Shown one piece after another: positions 37,301-50,316 of a stretch of DNA of 64,000 bases. The DNA is from Trochalopteron elliotii. Its lineage: Eukaryota > Chordata > Aves > Passeriformes > Leiothrichidae. Both the position numbers and the translations under genes were made by a program. How positions within the stretch are numbered: position 1 is the first letter of the stretch; each line of letters starts with the position of its first letter. A model generated the notes under the pieces. That model ran no database searches, was not told the DNA's origin, and saw nothing but the letters and a program-made list of their open reading frames with translations. Location of the stretch: NCBI GenBank assembly GCA_024734555.1, contig JANPWX010000029.1, forward strand, positions 2,547,536 to 2,611,535, read 5' to 3'.

Positions 37301-39307
37301 ATACATTCTGGAATTCAGGTTGAGTTTATACAAGAATAGTTACATGTCACTCTGGCATTAGCTTCATGCACTTATTTTAATAATAATCCATGGAAAGAAA
37401 AGCAGTTCTGCTTGCAAGTATCTCCCCTTGACTGTGTAAAAACTATAAGACATAACTGAATTCTCTGTGTGAAAAAGTGCAAATGCACTTCAAATATGCT
37501 ACAGTGCCTAGTCTGGCCAACAACAAAATAAAAATTACTATTTTTTTCTACAAAATAGATGTTCCTCCTCTACTGAATATCATTATACAGGGTATTATTT
37601 TCAGACCTGTCCATGTTTTGAGAATATCAACGAGACTGACTCACAAAGGGTAAGGACAAAAGGAGCAATGTTCTTTAGTGCTGTAAATATGCCAATATAA
37701 AAATGGAAATGGAACTTTGCATGAATTTTTGTCTCCCATTGATAGATGTAAAAGTAAGGCATTACAATACCCAATTAGCTCCCAAAATGTGGGCTGAACA
37801 GGGAAAGCAGTCACACCCTCTAACTCCAGTGGTGGTGTCATCCAATAAAACCACCTACAATGGAGCACTGCCAGGAAATGAACAAAGCTGAATTCTGTAT
37901 TTATATGTCAAAAATCACCATGGCCTCAACCCAGGGTCTAAAGAAGTCAAAACCACACCTTTTCTGCCTGTAGATCAAACACAGAATGAAACTGTGTCAA
38001 AGAACAAACTTTTCCACCAACACACAGCTAGGAACCAACAGGATTATAAATCAGTGCGAAAGCAATGCACTCTAATTAGCATCAGCTTTAATTTCTCTCT
38101 CTAGAAAGTGCAACAATCTTCTCCCACAGATGAAAAAAAGAAAATGGGCTATTTTCTAACAAAATATGATAAAGAATTCTATGAAAGCAAGGTGGGGGCT
38201 TGACAGACTCATTCAGAGAGTCCCTGTACAAAGGGAGCCATGGAGGGTAGCGCAGTGACAACAAGCTTTCAGCAAGTGCCACTTGCTTTGAGCAGAGACT
38301 TGAAAACAGTCAATAAAATAATCTGCTTGTGTTTCTCTCTTTGTCCATCAATTTCAAGATGACTCTTGGGATTACACAATGCAAAAGGAAAGAAAATTCT
38401 GTGTCCCTTATGCTGCACAGAGCTAATGCCAAAATGATAACTGATTTGCTGGTGAAAAGTTGCCACAGCAAAGGGAAAGTGTGAGCAACAAAACAGCTGA
38501 GATTTAACACCTCTTTCCTTGCCCAAACATGATGGAGAATGTTTTCCAATCCTGAAATGCAATAGGATCAAGAGTTTATTTTGACTGGGCAATTGGACTG
38601 TATTTTCAGGACAGACAATTTCCATTAACAGCAACACTGGGGTCCCCTCTCACAGCTGGAAACAAAAGGGAGGCTTTCTTTCCATATTTATCAGTCTGTA
38701 CTTTATTAAAATGGACACACTGAAAAAGCATTTTAAAGTATTTAAGAAGCATGGGAAATATTCCAAAGAATGATTGAGAAGTGTAAGAGAATTAAAATAA
38801 AGCTTAGGTTGAGATTTTCAAATTTACATTCAGTAAGACTGGACTATTTTGTCTTCTTCAGATGCTCTGAAAATCTATGAATTAGCTAGTAGCCTTCTGA
38901 TGTTTAACTAATTCAACTGAAATCCAAGAAAGCTGTTCTTACACAGACTCTACTGACACTAAAGCAGCTTCAGGGAAGTGAGTGTGTGATAAGTTATGCC
39001 CTTTGAATCTGCAGAAACTGTTTAACATGACCTTCCACTGCACATTGCACTGGGCTATGACACAGCAAAACACAGTCATCGTGCCTGAGCCTGGCAACCT
39101 CCAAGTGTTTTCAGCCACTACAGCTGAAACCATTCAATTTTTTTTTTTAAATCACACCTTGCATCCTCCAGACATGGGATTTCAGTAGGATGGAGTTTTC
39201 TTTCCCTAGAGGAGGTTTTCCACATAAACTGAAACGTTGTCTCTTTCAAAAGGAAAGCACAGAAGAACAGCACCATGACATGTTCATCCCAAGAAAAGAT
39301 AACTTAC
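34361..39307 (-). other. SLIT3: SLIT3 intron in D3
   Basis: 4.9 kb of A+T-rich sequence with a short (TA)n-type stretch at 34856-34876. No gene or mobile element recognised. Confidence 0.86.
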
Positions 39308-39451
39308 ATTGTAGACAAGGAGACCAGTGTGCTGAAGGCTCCCGGGGTGATGGTGCTGATGTGATTGTCATACAGAGAGAGGAGCCTCACTGAGCTCAGG
39401 CCAGCAAAGGTGTCGTTGTTTACACAGCTGATGGAGTTGCTCCTCAGCATC
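39308..39451 (-). CDS. SLIT3: SLIT3 internal exon 4: two leucine-rich repeats of D3
   Basis: 144 bp, phase 2 to phase 2. It completes a Leu codon, reads [20 protein letters not shown], continues through SLYDNHIS and [11 protein letters not shown], and leaves AT of a split Ile codon. The acceptor is CATCCTTGCAG and the donor GTAAGTTATC. The Cys inside the first repeat (SISC) and the N-glycosylation sequon NDT are typical of Slit D3. Like the previous exon it spans two LRR units with no intron between them. Confidence 0.95.
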
Positions 39452-42366
39452 CTGCAAGGATGAAAACAGGGAATTAGGAACTACTGGGAGGGGGTATCAT
39501 TTCAGGATGGGAGGTGCTTTACCAAGGGCATCAAGAGATGCTTTGGAAAGTGTTCTCTGTTTATTGATTGCTGAAGCAGAACACAGCCACAGGAGGGTTA
39601 GATTCATGTAAACATTGTCTTATGAATTTAAAATGCACCTCTTCCACTCAACATTGGAGGCTGATGGGACCTGCACATCTGAAAGCAATATGCAATTAAA
39701 ATTATTGCTAGTGACAAACCTGAAATAAAAACTAAAGGCTCAATTTAATAAATATCTGAGAGTAAGCTGAGATGTATTTCAGAGATCAATTGAGAAAGAC
39801 TGCCAGAAGTGTGACAATAACAAATACTGGCTGCATTACTTCTGCTCATGCCCTGGATGTTTTTTGTAATCCCTACTGCGAAAGTATGGAAGGACCCTCA
39901 TCAAAAATCAACTAATTTCTTAGGAAAGATTTCCAGACCTGGCACAGGCTCTGGAATGTCATTATCATCATTAATTGTGAAGACAAAACCCAGTAATCAT
40001 GCTATAAAATGGTCTTTGCTTGGTGCTTGTACCAGATGAATCAGTGCTGTGTTTTGGAAGATACATCTCTCTGAGTTGTTATGGTAACAATGAACTCGAC
40101 AATAAAGACCAATTAATCCGAAAGACTGGAGCATCTTGTTTCACTCCATTGCAAAAAAGGCTCATGTGTATTTGTTAAACTGCATACCAATCAATATCTG
40201 GGTCTGTAAACATCACTGCACTGCTGTGATATTCCTACTAAGGTGAAAAATTATTCATTAATTAAAGCACACTACCAAAGATCCACAAAATACATGCAGC
40301 TCATGCTGTTGTTGCAGTGAATTGATCCTCCAAACTGAGGAGGGTTAACTCCTGGGTATCAAATTCATGCAGTGAACAATGGAAATTAAGACTCCTTTAG
40401 GAGTTTGAATTTAAATCTCAGATTGGTATCTGCCAGCTGGGAAGATACTACATCAAAATGCTACCTGAAAATCACCAGAGAGAGGTTAGGTATGGCTGGG
40501 AAAACATTCCCAGTGTCATCACAGACATTCCATGTTTGAGGCTGAACATTGTGCTGCTTTTGCATCCCTGGTCTCCGTGCAGTTACCACCAGAGGCACCA
40601 CAGCCTCTGTCATTTTGGGATTGCAGCTGGGGTGAAACCGTGTCAGGAAAGAGCCACAGGGCACAGAGACACACCTCTGCCAGGTCAAGAGCACAAGCTT
40701 TAAAATGAACAGGTAGTAAATGAGAGAATGAGTCCCTTAGTGGCTTAGCAGCAGTAGGAAACATTTCTCCTGCCCTCTATGGAATGTATCAGGCAGCAGA
40801 ACTGCAAGATGGGATGGATGAATTTGAATGCCAATGTATCCTGCACAGTGATTTATTACATTGCAGGAACATATAGTCTTTTAAAAGCTGGACCATGACC
40901 CTGACAAATGCAGCCCCTTTGCAAAAGATTACTATTTCAATGCTGAAAGAAAGTCAATTAATGGATAGCAATATGTGTCCTTCAAGACAAACCCTTTGGT
41001 TTCATATCATGGTTCACCATGCACTGTGTGCCCTTCCTGAAAGAAAAGTTAGACTCACAAATCCTCATATCATGCTGTGTATATTTAGACTGCTTTATCA
41101 GCTGGGGGAAATGTAGGTCAGGTCAGCAGGATAGCTTGAATGTTAAGCATCTTTTTATTAAAAAATGTTGAATTTTGTTTAGGAGCACTGCCACAGGCTG
41201 CTTTGCAGTATAAAAATTAATTTAATATCTATAGGCAGTATTTTCAAATCCCTTAGTAAAGTGCATACATTAAATTAAAGAACAGATGGCTGTAACCACA
41301 AAAAATGTTAATGGAACAGCAAAAGTTCCATATTTGTCATTACAGAACAAAGTCCTTGAAATGAAACTTGAATTTCTTTTTATGCTTGAGTAAGGACTGA
41401 ACTAATTGTGTCATGATACCTTGTGACATAAGTAGTATTTTTTGCTAATGAATAAATTGCAGGTTTTGATTCCTAGAGTCTATTTCTTGATAGCCCCACC
41501 TAGTCAAGTCCCTTCTTTCTACAGCACAGCTCCAATTTGGGTGGGAGGATGGACAAAGAGATAGCAAACATGTTCCTACACATGTTGTTTCCACAGGAAA
41601 TAACAAAATAATAAAAGCATTAAATGACTGGAAGCGCACAAATTTGACACGACAGGTTCCTACCATGTTAGTCCTGTGAAAATCTGTCCATTTTACAGGA
41701 ACAGCACAGAAATCTCAAACCTGCCCAGGACTAAAGACAGTATATTGAAACCCTTGTAGAGAGTGGTTTCCCTGGGGAGAAAGAAAACCCCTGGGAAATC
41801 TCTTTCTAAGTACAGTAAGCAGAAGGTTCACTCACATGCTCCCTTTGTTCAAACATGCAAATCATTGCTACAGGGTTCCTACTTCTATGTGTTACCATAG
41901 GCTGATTTTTAGTGCAGGAATTTTAATATTCCTAGTGGTTCTCTCCTACTGGACCTTTCCCTCAGACCCTGCCTTAACTCCCCTCCTACACTAGGATATA
42001 TAACTACCCCTGTCTGACTCTGGCCTCAGGCCTTTGGCCCCTTGTTATTGCCTTGCTCCAGTTTGCTCCAATACCTAGTGGAAGCCTTATTGTTTGTTAT
42101 TTTTGCATTATTAAAATTCCTTTTCAGGCAACTGGCTGAAGGCTGCCTCTCTCTAGCAAGTCACCATCAGGGAAGAGTCCTGAAGAAACTCAAAGGGCCT
42201 GATGGTCCGGGCTCGGAGCCCCGGGAGTTTCAAACCCTCATGAGCATGATGCTGCAAGGCCCAGCAGTAGCACTGTCTAAGAACAGATATTTTAGCAGAT
42301 ATTTTTGCTGAAGCTGAGCACTCCCACCCTGCTCAGGGAGGAACAAAGGCAGGGCTTTGCACTCAC
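39452..42366 (-). other. SLIT3: SLIT3 intron in D3 with LTR-like segment
   Basis: 2.9 kb. The LTR-like block at about 41.9-42.2 kb occupies the donor-proximal part; otherwise nothing recognised. Confidence 0.86.
41889..42240 (+). mobile_element. LTR-like segment next to a D3 exon (tentative)
   Basis: It opens TGTTACCATAGG, has a TATA-like AGGATATATAACTACC at about 41992, a polyadenylation-like TATTAAAATTCC near 42108, and ends near CAAACCCTCA. A G+C-rich hairpin-capable stretch (CCGGGCTCGGAGCCCCGG) lies at about 42207-42225. The order fits a solo LTR of about 350 bp, about 130 bp beyond the donor of the exon at 42367-42510. No clean target-site duplication was found. Confidence 0.4.
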
Positions 42367-42510
42367 AGGGTCTTGAGGCCCGTGAGGCCCCTGAACATCC
42401 GTCCGTGCACAGACTCCAGCTGGTTCTCCGTCAGGATCAGCTCCTGCACTCCTGCGGCGCCATCAAACGCGCCTTCCCGGATCTCCTTGATCTTGTTGTT
42501 GCTGAGGTTT
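42367..42510 (-). CDS. SLIT3: SLIT3 internal exon 3: two leucine-rich repeats of D3
   Basis: 144 bp, phase 2 to phase 2, exactly two 72-bp LRR units. It completes an Ile codon, reads [20 protein letters not shown] and then a second repeat ending in FRGLTGLKT, and leaves CT of a Leu codon. The acceptor is GTCCTTCCAG and the donor GTGAGTGCAA. It is markedly richer in G+C and CpG than the flanking introns (for example the GCGGCGCC and AACGCGCC stretches around 42451-42475 on the plus strand). An LTR-like segment lies about 130 bp downstream of the donor. It aligns without gaps to the D3 repeats of SLIT3. Confidence 0.95.
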
Positions 42511-45500
42511 CTGGAAGGACACAACCAGTCACAGTGAGAAAATCAGTAGTGTTTTAGTCCAAACATCGCACTGGAGGGGAAGAAGATAGTAAGAATTTGT
42601 TCCTTTTAGTGGTTATCTAGAGAGATATTCATTCAGCAAAGGAGAGCATCCAGAAATTCAAAGGTTTTCCTACTGTTCTTACAAATAGCTCCCTTGCCCT
42701 CAGCACAACCACAGTTAGTTCAGCTATATCAAGATAATTTAAATTAATGCCGTTACCAGCTTTTAACACCTCATGTCATTCTTTCTTATCCATCTCTGAG
42801 GAAACACTGAGTGGAAATTTTGAGCATCTGATTCATGTCCATGAAGTTACAGACAATGCTTGGGCCAGGGTGCTCATCTGGCAAGAGTCAGTTAATGTTA
42901 CTGCCATTGAAATGGTGTCACAAATTGAAACACGGACCGCTGTTATTCACTGTACCATGTATCTGATACCAACTTTAGAATGTGCACTTAAATAAAAAAA
43001 CACCACTCAAAAAGAAACAAGGATCACTTAATTGTCCATTCACAGCCACTGCAATATACAGCATTATTTTCTAAATATTTACTCTGCCTGTACAGTCTCA
43101 AGATGTTTGCTTATAGATCAATATTAGAAAACTTTGATCTACAAAGTCAAATGAAGTTCTCCTGAAATGCAAAGTGAATCTTTTGAATATTTCATATTTG
43201 TGAAAACCCCAGTGAACAGACAATTTCTGAATGATGAAAGTGCCATCAGAGATGCATAAAAATAAATGGCATTTAATTATTTAAAACATTTCTATAGAAG
43301 GCCTTAAGCACATTAAAACTGAGCCTAAGTCCTTCAAGTGTCTCCCATGATGTTCTGTATAGATTGTGATGAATAATTCTATTTGTTGAGGTTTATGACA
43401 GGAAACATTGTTCTTTGTTTTACTATCTACAACAAAAAGGAGAAAGTACAAGATACATTCTTGCTCGCAAGAAGATGCTAAATTCTAACACCATTACTCA
43501 TACAGAATAGTACATTAGTCCAGAAATGATCCCAGTACAGACACAGCATGAGTAATAGTTTCAAAATCCAATTCCAGGTGATACAAAACAAATGACAAGG
43601 TATCAGATTAACACCTGGGCTACTCTGCTCAGAAGAGCTGGCAATCTTACTGGGATAAAAGTTGACAGAAGACATGGAAAGAGGACAGCTCGGCCTCAGA
43701 CAGAAATAATGTGGGTCTTGCTCTTTTCAGAAGTCATCACTTAATAAAATGAAATAAAAAAAAAAAGCGCCTTGGAAATATGTTTCATGTGGGAAACTGG
43801 AGTACACTGGTTTATGTCTGCTGAACAACTGTCAGAGAGTGGGCCCTACAGCATGTGGCCCATCACCTCTTGTGCTTTCTTGTGATCAGAAAGAATAGGA
43901 GCACGCCAGCAATCAGCCAAAAATAACACAAAAACATACAGAAATACTTACAGGCAGATTTCTCTTTCCAGAAGTTTAGTGCTTTGTGCTAATGCTCACA
44001 TGAAGAGTTTATGTTCAGTGTCAAAGCAAGTCAAGGGAGGATATTCTGACATATGCATTTAATTTGGGGGCTCAGCTATTTCTCTAGTGGAAATGTTTAT
44101 AGCTCAGCATCTCTTTTAAATGCTGGCATAAATAAATGCTCCCCAAGATTCCCCTCCTGGTAAAGATCATGCCACGATGCATATTTGAACAGAAAATAAG
44201 TAAGTAAATGTTTGTGGTGGGAAGGGAGGGTAAGTTACTATAACAAAGACTCTACAAATTTCAAACTGACCTACACTTGTAGTTATAAAGTTTTATTAGT
44301 TACTTTTTACCATATAAAAGATGTTTAGGTACATGTATTACAACATGGGCGCAATTTTAATGGTCTGAATAATGGTTAGATACTGAAAGCAAAAAAGAGC
44401 AAATATTGGAGACAAAAGCTGGCCACAATCTGCAAAGGAATTGGCACCTTTATACAGTGCAAACATCTGAATTTTAATTGCTGCCAAAGGACTTCAGCAG
44501 ATAGGCAACTCTGCTCATTTGAGTTAATAATGCCTGATCTTTTCAGCAACACAAAATTACCCATAAATATGCCAGCAGTCTCAGAAGAAGCAAATTATAA
44601 ATACCTTTCCCATGCAAGAGACTTGAAAACCTAAGATTATGTTGAAATCAAAGTTGCAAGGCAGAGAAAAGAGAAGATCTGCAATAACAAATAGGTAAAG
44701 ATGTTACAGCCCTGCAATCCTGCCTGGAATATTGTCAGAGCAGATGTTCTGCCAACCTGGATTTTGTTATTTGTCTTCCTGAATTAGAGTTTCCCATATC
44801 AGAATGCAACAAAAAAACGGTAGATGACAACGTTTAGTCACCAAAAAAAAACCCCCAAAACAACTTTCCTCCTAAAGTCTGAGCAGCTAGAACAATAAAC
44901 ATCAGAAATTACATATTTTTCAGTCTAGAGTTACCAGGAAAAATAATCAGCTTGTATAAAGCTTAAAAAAATGAAAGCATTGTAACCTTTTGCTTGGCCT
45001 ACAACTCAGAGACTAAAAAATCTAAAAGATTCATTTATATGTGATCATCACAGCTGACAAGGAATTTTTTATCAGAAAAAACCTACTGACACTTTATAGC
45101 AAACTCCCACTACAGAGAAACCCTATCCTCTTGCAACACTGAGCTTCTTCAGGGAATTCTTCTTCAAATACTGGAACACAGTGGAAAAGAAACTGAGTTT
45201 TGAGATTCCTATGCCCTCTAGCAGGACCCAAATGGGAGCCAGCCTGGCCTCAGCCTGGTAATTCCTGAAGGCTTATTCCATAAGGACTTCCTCATTTACC
45301 CTGGTGGTAACATTTAATCCTATTGCCAGACTTTTATTTTGGGCAAGAGGTTAAAATAAATTTTCAGAAAGCCTGGGTCTGCTTTATGGGGGGCTGTGAA
45401 TAGGAAATGAAGAGATGAAGAAGCTATCAAGGCAACATTGTTCACACAGTCACTGTTCACAGATCACTTTTCAGTTGCATCTTATTTACTTTATGGCTGA

Positions 45501-46234
45501 AGTTTATAATAATAATAATATTTCTGTTGCTCTCATAACTTCAACACAGAGCAAGCTGGATTCTATTCATACTTAAGACAAGCATTAACCCTGCTGTACC
45601 TGCTGGGTCAGTGTCAGCATTCCAGCTCCCCAGTGCTGAGGTACTGACACACCTTCCCATCTGGAAAATCCCTGAGCCCAGCCCAGCCACAAGGGACCTG
45701 CCTGGTCTCACCTCCAGCACTGCAGTTTAATCATAAAAACAGCCTGTTCTGAGTGGGGTTTCCCTAGAATATTTCTGTCTGCTGGGGATGTGTTTGGAAT
45801 ATTTAAGCACACGTGAGGAGGAAAAGCCCAGGGCTGCTGCATTCATCTGGAGGATGTTGAGAGGGTTTTCCAGCCTTTACCAATAGTTTGGCTGGGTTTG
45901 ATGGTATGAGCTGTTTTCAGGAGCTGCATGGCACTGAAAGTCTTCAACACTACAGTGAATTGCACCCAGTGACACTCCTACACTCACCCAGCAGAGCAGA
46001 CTGATGGCCTCACTGTAAAAAACACAAGGAGCCCAAATGCCATGAAGCACAACACACTCTGCAACATGATTTCCAGAAAATAAAGTCTGTTCCTGTATAA
46101 CAAGCGACAGATGACTGCAACCTCATTTGCCATGGCAAAATTCATGCTTAGGGGAAGGAACAACAGGTAACAGCTGTTTCCAAAGGGCACAAACTACTTC
46201 TGCCTCCCCAAGAAATTTGATATCCTGGTTTTGA

Positions 46235-46425
46235 AACTGACTTCCAGTCCGCAAACTCTATCATGATTCAATTTTATTTCACATGTAAAATGTTCAGATC
46301 CTGGTCTGACACTCCATACAGTTCAATCTAGCAGAAATACTTACAGCCAAATTAAGCCTCCAAAGGCAATTACATGCTGGAGGTGGATAGGCAATGCCAG
46401 CTAATGGCAAGACAGCCTGACATTT
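46235..46425. repeat. diverged direct repeat, copy 1
   Basis: This segment aligns to 47705-47905 in the same orientation. Shared blocks include ATTCAATTTT, TAAAATGT, ATCCT-GG/ATCCTAGG, CTGACAC-ATAC, ACTTACAGCCAAATTA/ATTTACAGACAAATTA and GAGGTGG. By eye the identity is about 70% in the core with small gaps. I cannot assign it to a named repeat family. Confidence 0.7.
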
Positions 46426-47704
46426 CTTATAATAAAGACCATATTATATGTTCACTTTGTAACTTTGGCAAGGCTTAACTGAATGAACTGTTAGATGACC
46501 CTTGCAGGTTTTGAGGTAAATATTTTTTATTACTCTTGTTCTCAAGAGAAGAGGTCAGTTCCCTTTCTCCCCAGCAGTGCATGAAGTATGGCAGTTCACC
46601 TTTCTATTTTCAATATCACCTCATTGCTGATTTTTCTTCCCTGCAGGAAGGGGGAAGGGGGAATGACCACTGATTTCCTGTAGGCACAGGGGAGTGGGCA
46701 AGCTCTAGAGATGGCATCTGGGGGCTGCAGCCTCTGCCTGTGGGTCAGTATCCCATTGCAGCAAGCAAGGGTATCTCTGTGCTCCCTCTGACTCAGATAC
46801 CCGGGGGGTTTTGAACATTGAACCTGCCATGGCCAGGAGACCCCCTCAGGCTCCCACTGCCATGGGAGTCCCCAGGCACCCCAAGGTTTTTTTCTCTAAT
46901 TAACAACTTGAGGTGTTTCAAGGAGTGGTGGGGTTCCCAGTGTTTGCTTCATGCTGCAAGAAAAGAACTGCTCCCTTCCACAAAAGTCAGAATTTCACCT
47001 CTGTGAACGGGGATGTCTCCCCTCTCCCTGCCTGAGACCTTGATGTGCTGCTGAGTGAGAAGATCTCCCACTGGAAATACAATTCCCTGTGAAAGGCAGA
47101 AGCTTCCAGCTCCCATGGCTGGAGGGCAGCAGGTGCTGGAGCCTGTCTATATCCTGGGGATAGGATACCCCCAAAAGTCCAAGTCCTGGAGCTGCTCCCA
47201 CTCTTAAAGAGCTCAGAAATCCATCCTTGTATTTCTTCTGCACTTCAGACAGATCCAAAGTGCTCTTTGCTAACCACTGCAAAATATCAGCAACACAGTC
47301 CTTGGAGCCCCAAGTCATTGGGATGGGACTTCAGCCTTCAGAGACTTCAGCTTTCCCTTTACACTTGCAAGATCAGGTAAGGCAATATGGTAAGAACACA
47401 ATTAAAACAAAACAGGGGTCACTGGAGAATCCAGTAAATTACTTCTGGACTGGATTAGACCTGTCTAGAAGAATCTACACCATTTTTTTTTATTCTACTG
47501 TAAAAAGCATTAAACATAAAGATTATTAAAATTTAGATTATGAAAATAGCATTATGTATATCAGATTTTGCAGCTAATTATTGAAGTTGATTTTTATTTT
47601 TTTTAAAGGCACACGCAGATATGTTAACCTTTTAAAAACCAGCAGGGTAATCTTAGCAATTTAATTACTAAGTAAAATGTGGCATCACATTGCATTATGT
47701 ATCT

Positions 47705-47905
47705 CTGACCTTTAAATTTCTATATCAAGAATTCAATTTTGTTTTGCATTAAAATGTATTAAATCCTAGGCTGACACATCATACAATAAGGTTCAGTTTA
47801 GGAGAACTATTTACAGACAAATTACACCACAACAGCTAATTACTTTAATTAGAGGTGGGGTTGGTGCTACCACCTATTGCAAAGGTGATCTGACACTTCC
47901 CTTTT
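47705..47905. repeat. diverged direct repeat, copy 2
   Basis: Partner of 46235-46425, offset about 1.47 kb. The best core runs from GAATTCAATTTTG to TTTACAGACAAATTA, then weaker similarity continues through CTAATTAC, AGAGGTGG and TCTGACA. Either an old local duplication in this intron or two insertions of one ancient repeat. Confidence 0.7.
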
Positions 47906-50241
47906 TTCCCCATCATTTTGTCTCTCTCTGGAATTCTGGAAAGCTGGAGCTTTACCAACCACAGTGGAATCATGGTTCTCTGAAATTAAGTTTCTTTGCA
48001 AAGTTCCTTGGCATGGATCTGTCACTAGTCCTAAACTCAAGTGAAAGACAACCAAAGGACAAGCACTCAAATACCCTTCAGATATCCATATTACATATAA
48101 TTCAGATTCATTTTGAAGAAAAAAGTATTTCAGAGAAAAAATAAAGAAAAAATTTACATGATTTAGGCTAATGCCCTGCCACTGCAAAGCTCTGAGCTGT
48201 TTTCTTAAGCCTAGCAAGCAATTCAATTTCCAGACAGATTCCTCCACCTGCTGTTTGCCTTTAACACTCAAGCAGACAAGGAATGTATGATGAGACAGAG
48301 TCAATACTGTCAATCAAATAACACTTAGGTTTCTTGGCCCTTATACACACTAAAAAATGGGGATTTGACCAGTGTTCTTCCTCTCTAGTTTCACAGCAGC
48401 CCCAATGCAGAGCCTGTGCCTGACACTCCTGCCACACAGAGCTGCTCCTTTAGGACCATGAGCAGCAGCAATTCCATCTGTGGCATTCCCCACATTTCCC
48501 TTCTTGCATGGTGGAGAGGGGCCTTTCATTAGCAGAAGGATTTAGCCTAGTAAAGGCCAAATAACTTGGAAGGAAAGGGGTGTTTGTTTATTTGCTTATT
48601 CCTGGTAATCCCTTCTTTTCACAAAATGGAAGAAACAGGAAAAGAAGTCTAATCTGGCTTTTTAAGGATCAGGCCACTGAGCAAAGTTGTGGTTGAAATG
48701 TTGGTCTGCTCATATGAAAAACCACCATTTTCAGAAAATCCCTTTAATCAAAATGGAGAAACTTTAGAACATCAGGTAGAACAAAGGAAAGGAGCTCAGC
48801 TACAATGATTTCCTAAAGAGCCTCTGCTTGGAGGCTGCCACTAAAACCCAGCAAGAGACACTTTGTAGGCTGCAGCTTCTTTTTGTCATGAGTTTGACCT
48901 GCTCCTGCACACCTCTGATCTCAGCAGCTACCAAGGACAGATAAAAGAATCTTCTGTTTCACAGGAAACAAACTCTTCAAATACTCTCACAACAGTTTCA
49001 TGCTGGATTTATGCCCAAAATACAGCTCCTGTCGAGTCACCCTCCCTGTGAGTGATCAATGGGGACAGGAAGGACAGCACTGTACTTCCCTACAGTAAGT
49101 TTTAAATAAAAACAAATTATTCCAATTTTCAGAACATAAATCCTACAGGTTTGATGAGGACAGAAGCTTTCCAGTTTGTGTATTCACTTATATAGCAAGC
49201 ATTTTTCATTCCTGTTTACTATCTACTTACACAGGGAACAGAGCACTTAACAATGTCAACAGCATCTTCTGAGTGCACAGCAGCTACAAATTATTGATCA
49301 TTCATAAAACATGAGGCAAATGTTTGTGATTAGTTCCCCAAATCTGACGCCTGTGCTTAGATACAACCCCAGCCCAAGCCTGCAGTGCTGCATCTGAAAC
49401 TCTTGCAGAAATAAAAAGAATCCCACTACAATTGCCCTCAAAGCCCCTGAGATCTCACAAGGATTCAAATGGCCAGGAAGCTCCAGATGGCAGAAACCAC
49501 GTGAAACAAATGCTGAAGAAATTGCCTGGTTTGGTTGGGTTCCCTAAACTAGTTTGATCCAGACAAGAAAACCTTACTAAAAGCAAACAGTTAAATGAGA
49601 CATTAGAAATGGGTCCATAGGGTTGGAACTTTAAAAAACTTTATTTTGAAGACTATCAGCAGGTATCTGACATATTATCCTCTCTCCAAAACACTGCACT
49701 TATTAAAAATATACAATGCACTGTGCCAGGACTGTCAGCAGAATTATACAGCTATATTTTAATGACTGATCTATATGTTTGCTAATTTATTCCCCTTTCT
49801 AAACCAATAATGATCATCAAAAGCTGCCATTTTCCATACCTTGTAATATTATTTTCCTTTGACTGTTTGAAACAACCACACCACAGCTGGAGGCACACAA
49901 TCCATTTGAGAGACAAAACCAAAATGCTAAATGTCATCATCATCTCTAACAATAAGCATATATCAGAATAAACTCTGGGACAGAATTCCTGTCAGTCTCT
50001 ATGAGTGAAAGATTAAGAAATGTAGCCTTAAAAACCCAATGAAATGTCAGCCTAGGGATCTTCATCTATCACTGTGGCTTAATTGTGCCTGTCCATCCAA
50101 CAGGGAACTCCTTCAGTTTTGTTAAACTCACATTAAAAAAGTGATTTCTGCTACTGCAGCACTAAATTATAAAAAACTCATCCCTTCCTCCTTCCTCTCA
50201 ATCCAAGGCTGCATGTATTCTAACAAGCAACTCAGACTTAC

Positions 50242-50316
50242 ATTTTCCTGAGGTTGGGCAATTTCTTGAAGAGTCCAACAGCTTCCAAAACAGAAATATC
50301 ATTGTCATTCAGACGC
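50242..50316 (-). CDS. SLIT3: SLIT3 internal exon 2: first leucine-rich repeat of D3
   Basis: 75 bp, phase 2 at both ends. It completes the Leu codon (CT|G), encodes 24 residues beginning RLNDNDISVLEAVGLFKKLP, and ends with AT of a split Ile codon. The acceptor is TTTGTTCCTCTCAG and the donor GTAAGTCTGA. The motif L-x-L-N-x-N-x-I followed by FKKLPNLRK is a canonical extracellular LRR, which builds the curved solenoid of the secreted ligand. The length is a multiple of three, so skipping it would keep the frame while removing one repeat. The reading frame continues from the LRRNT exon 1.6 kb upstream. Confidence 0.94.

Larger units (their letters stand above)
42511..50241 (-). other. SLIT3: SLIT3 intron in D3 (7.7 kb)
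   Basis: Contains the diverged direct repeats at 46.2 and 47.7 kb and a short (ATA)n at 45506-45520. A G+C-richer patch of unknown origin spans about 46.6-47.2 kb. No exon or RNA gene recognised. Confidence 0.85.

Noticed and set aside
46995..47318. 107-codon open frame on the minus strand in a G+C-richer patch
   Set aside because: The sequence looks more protein-like than most, but I recognise no family. It may be a decayed repeat. Not supportable as a gene.
47867..48313. 148-codon open frame on the minus strand
   Set aside because: No recognisable domain, low-quality composition, it overlaps one diverged repeat copy, and it has no splice or promoter support. Best read as a chance frame in an intron.
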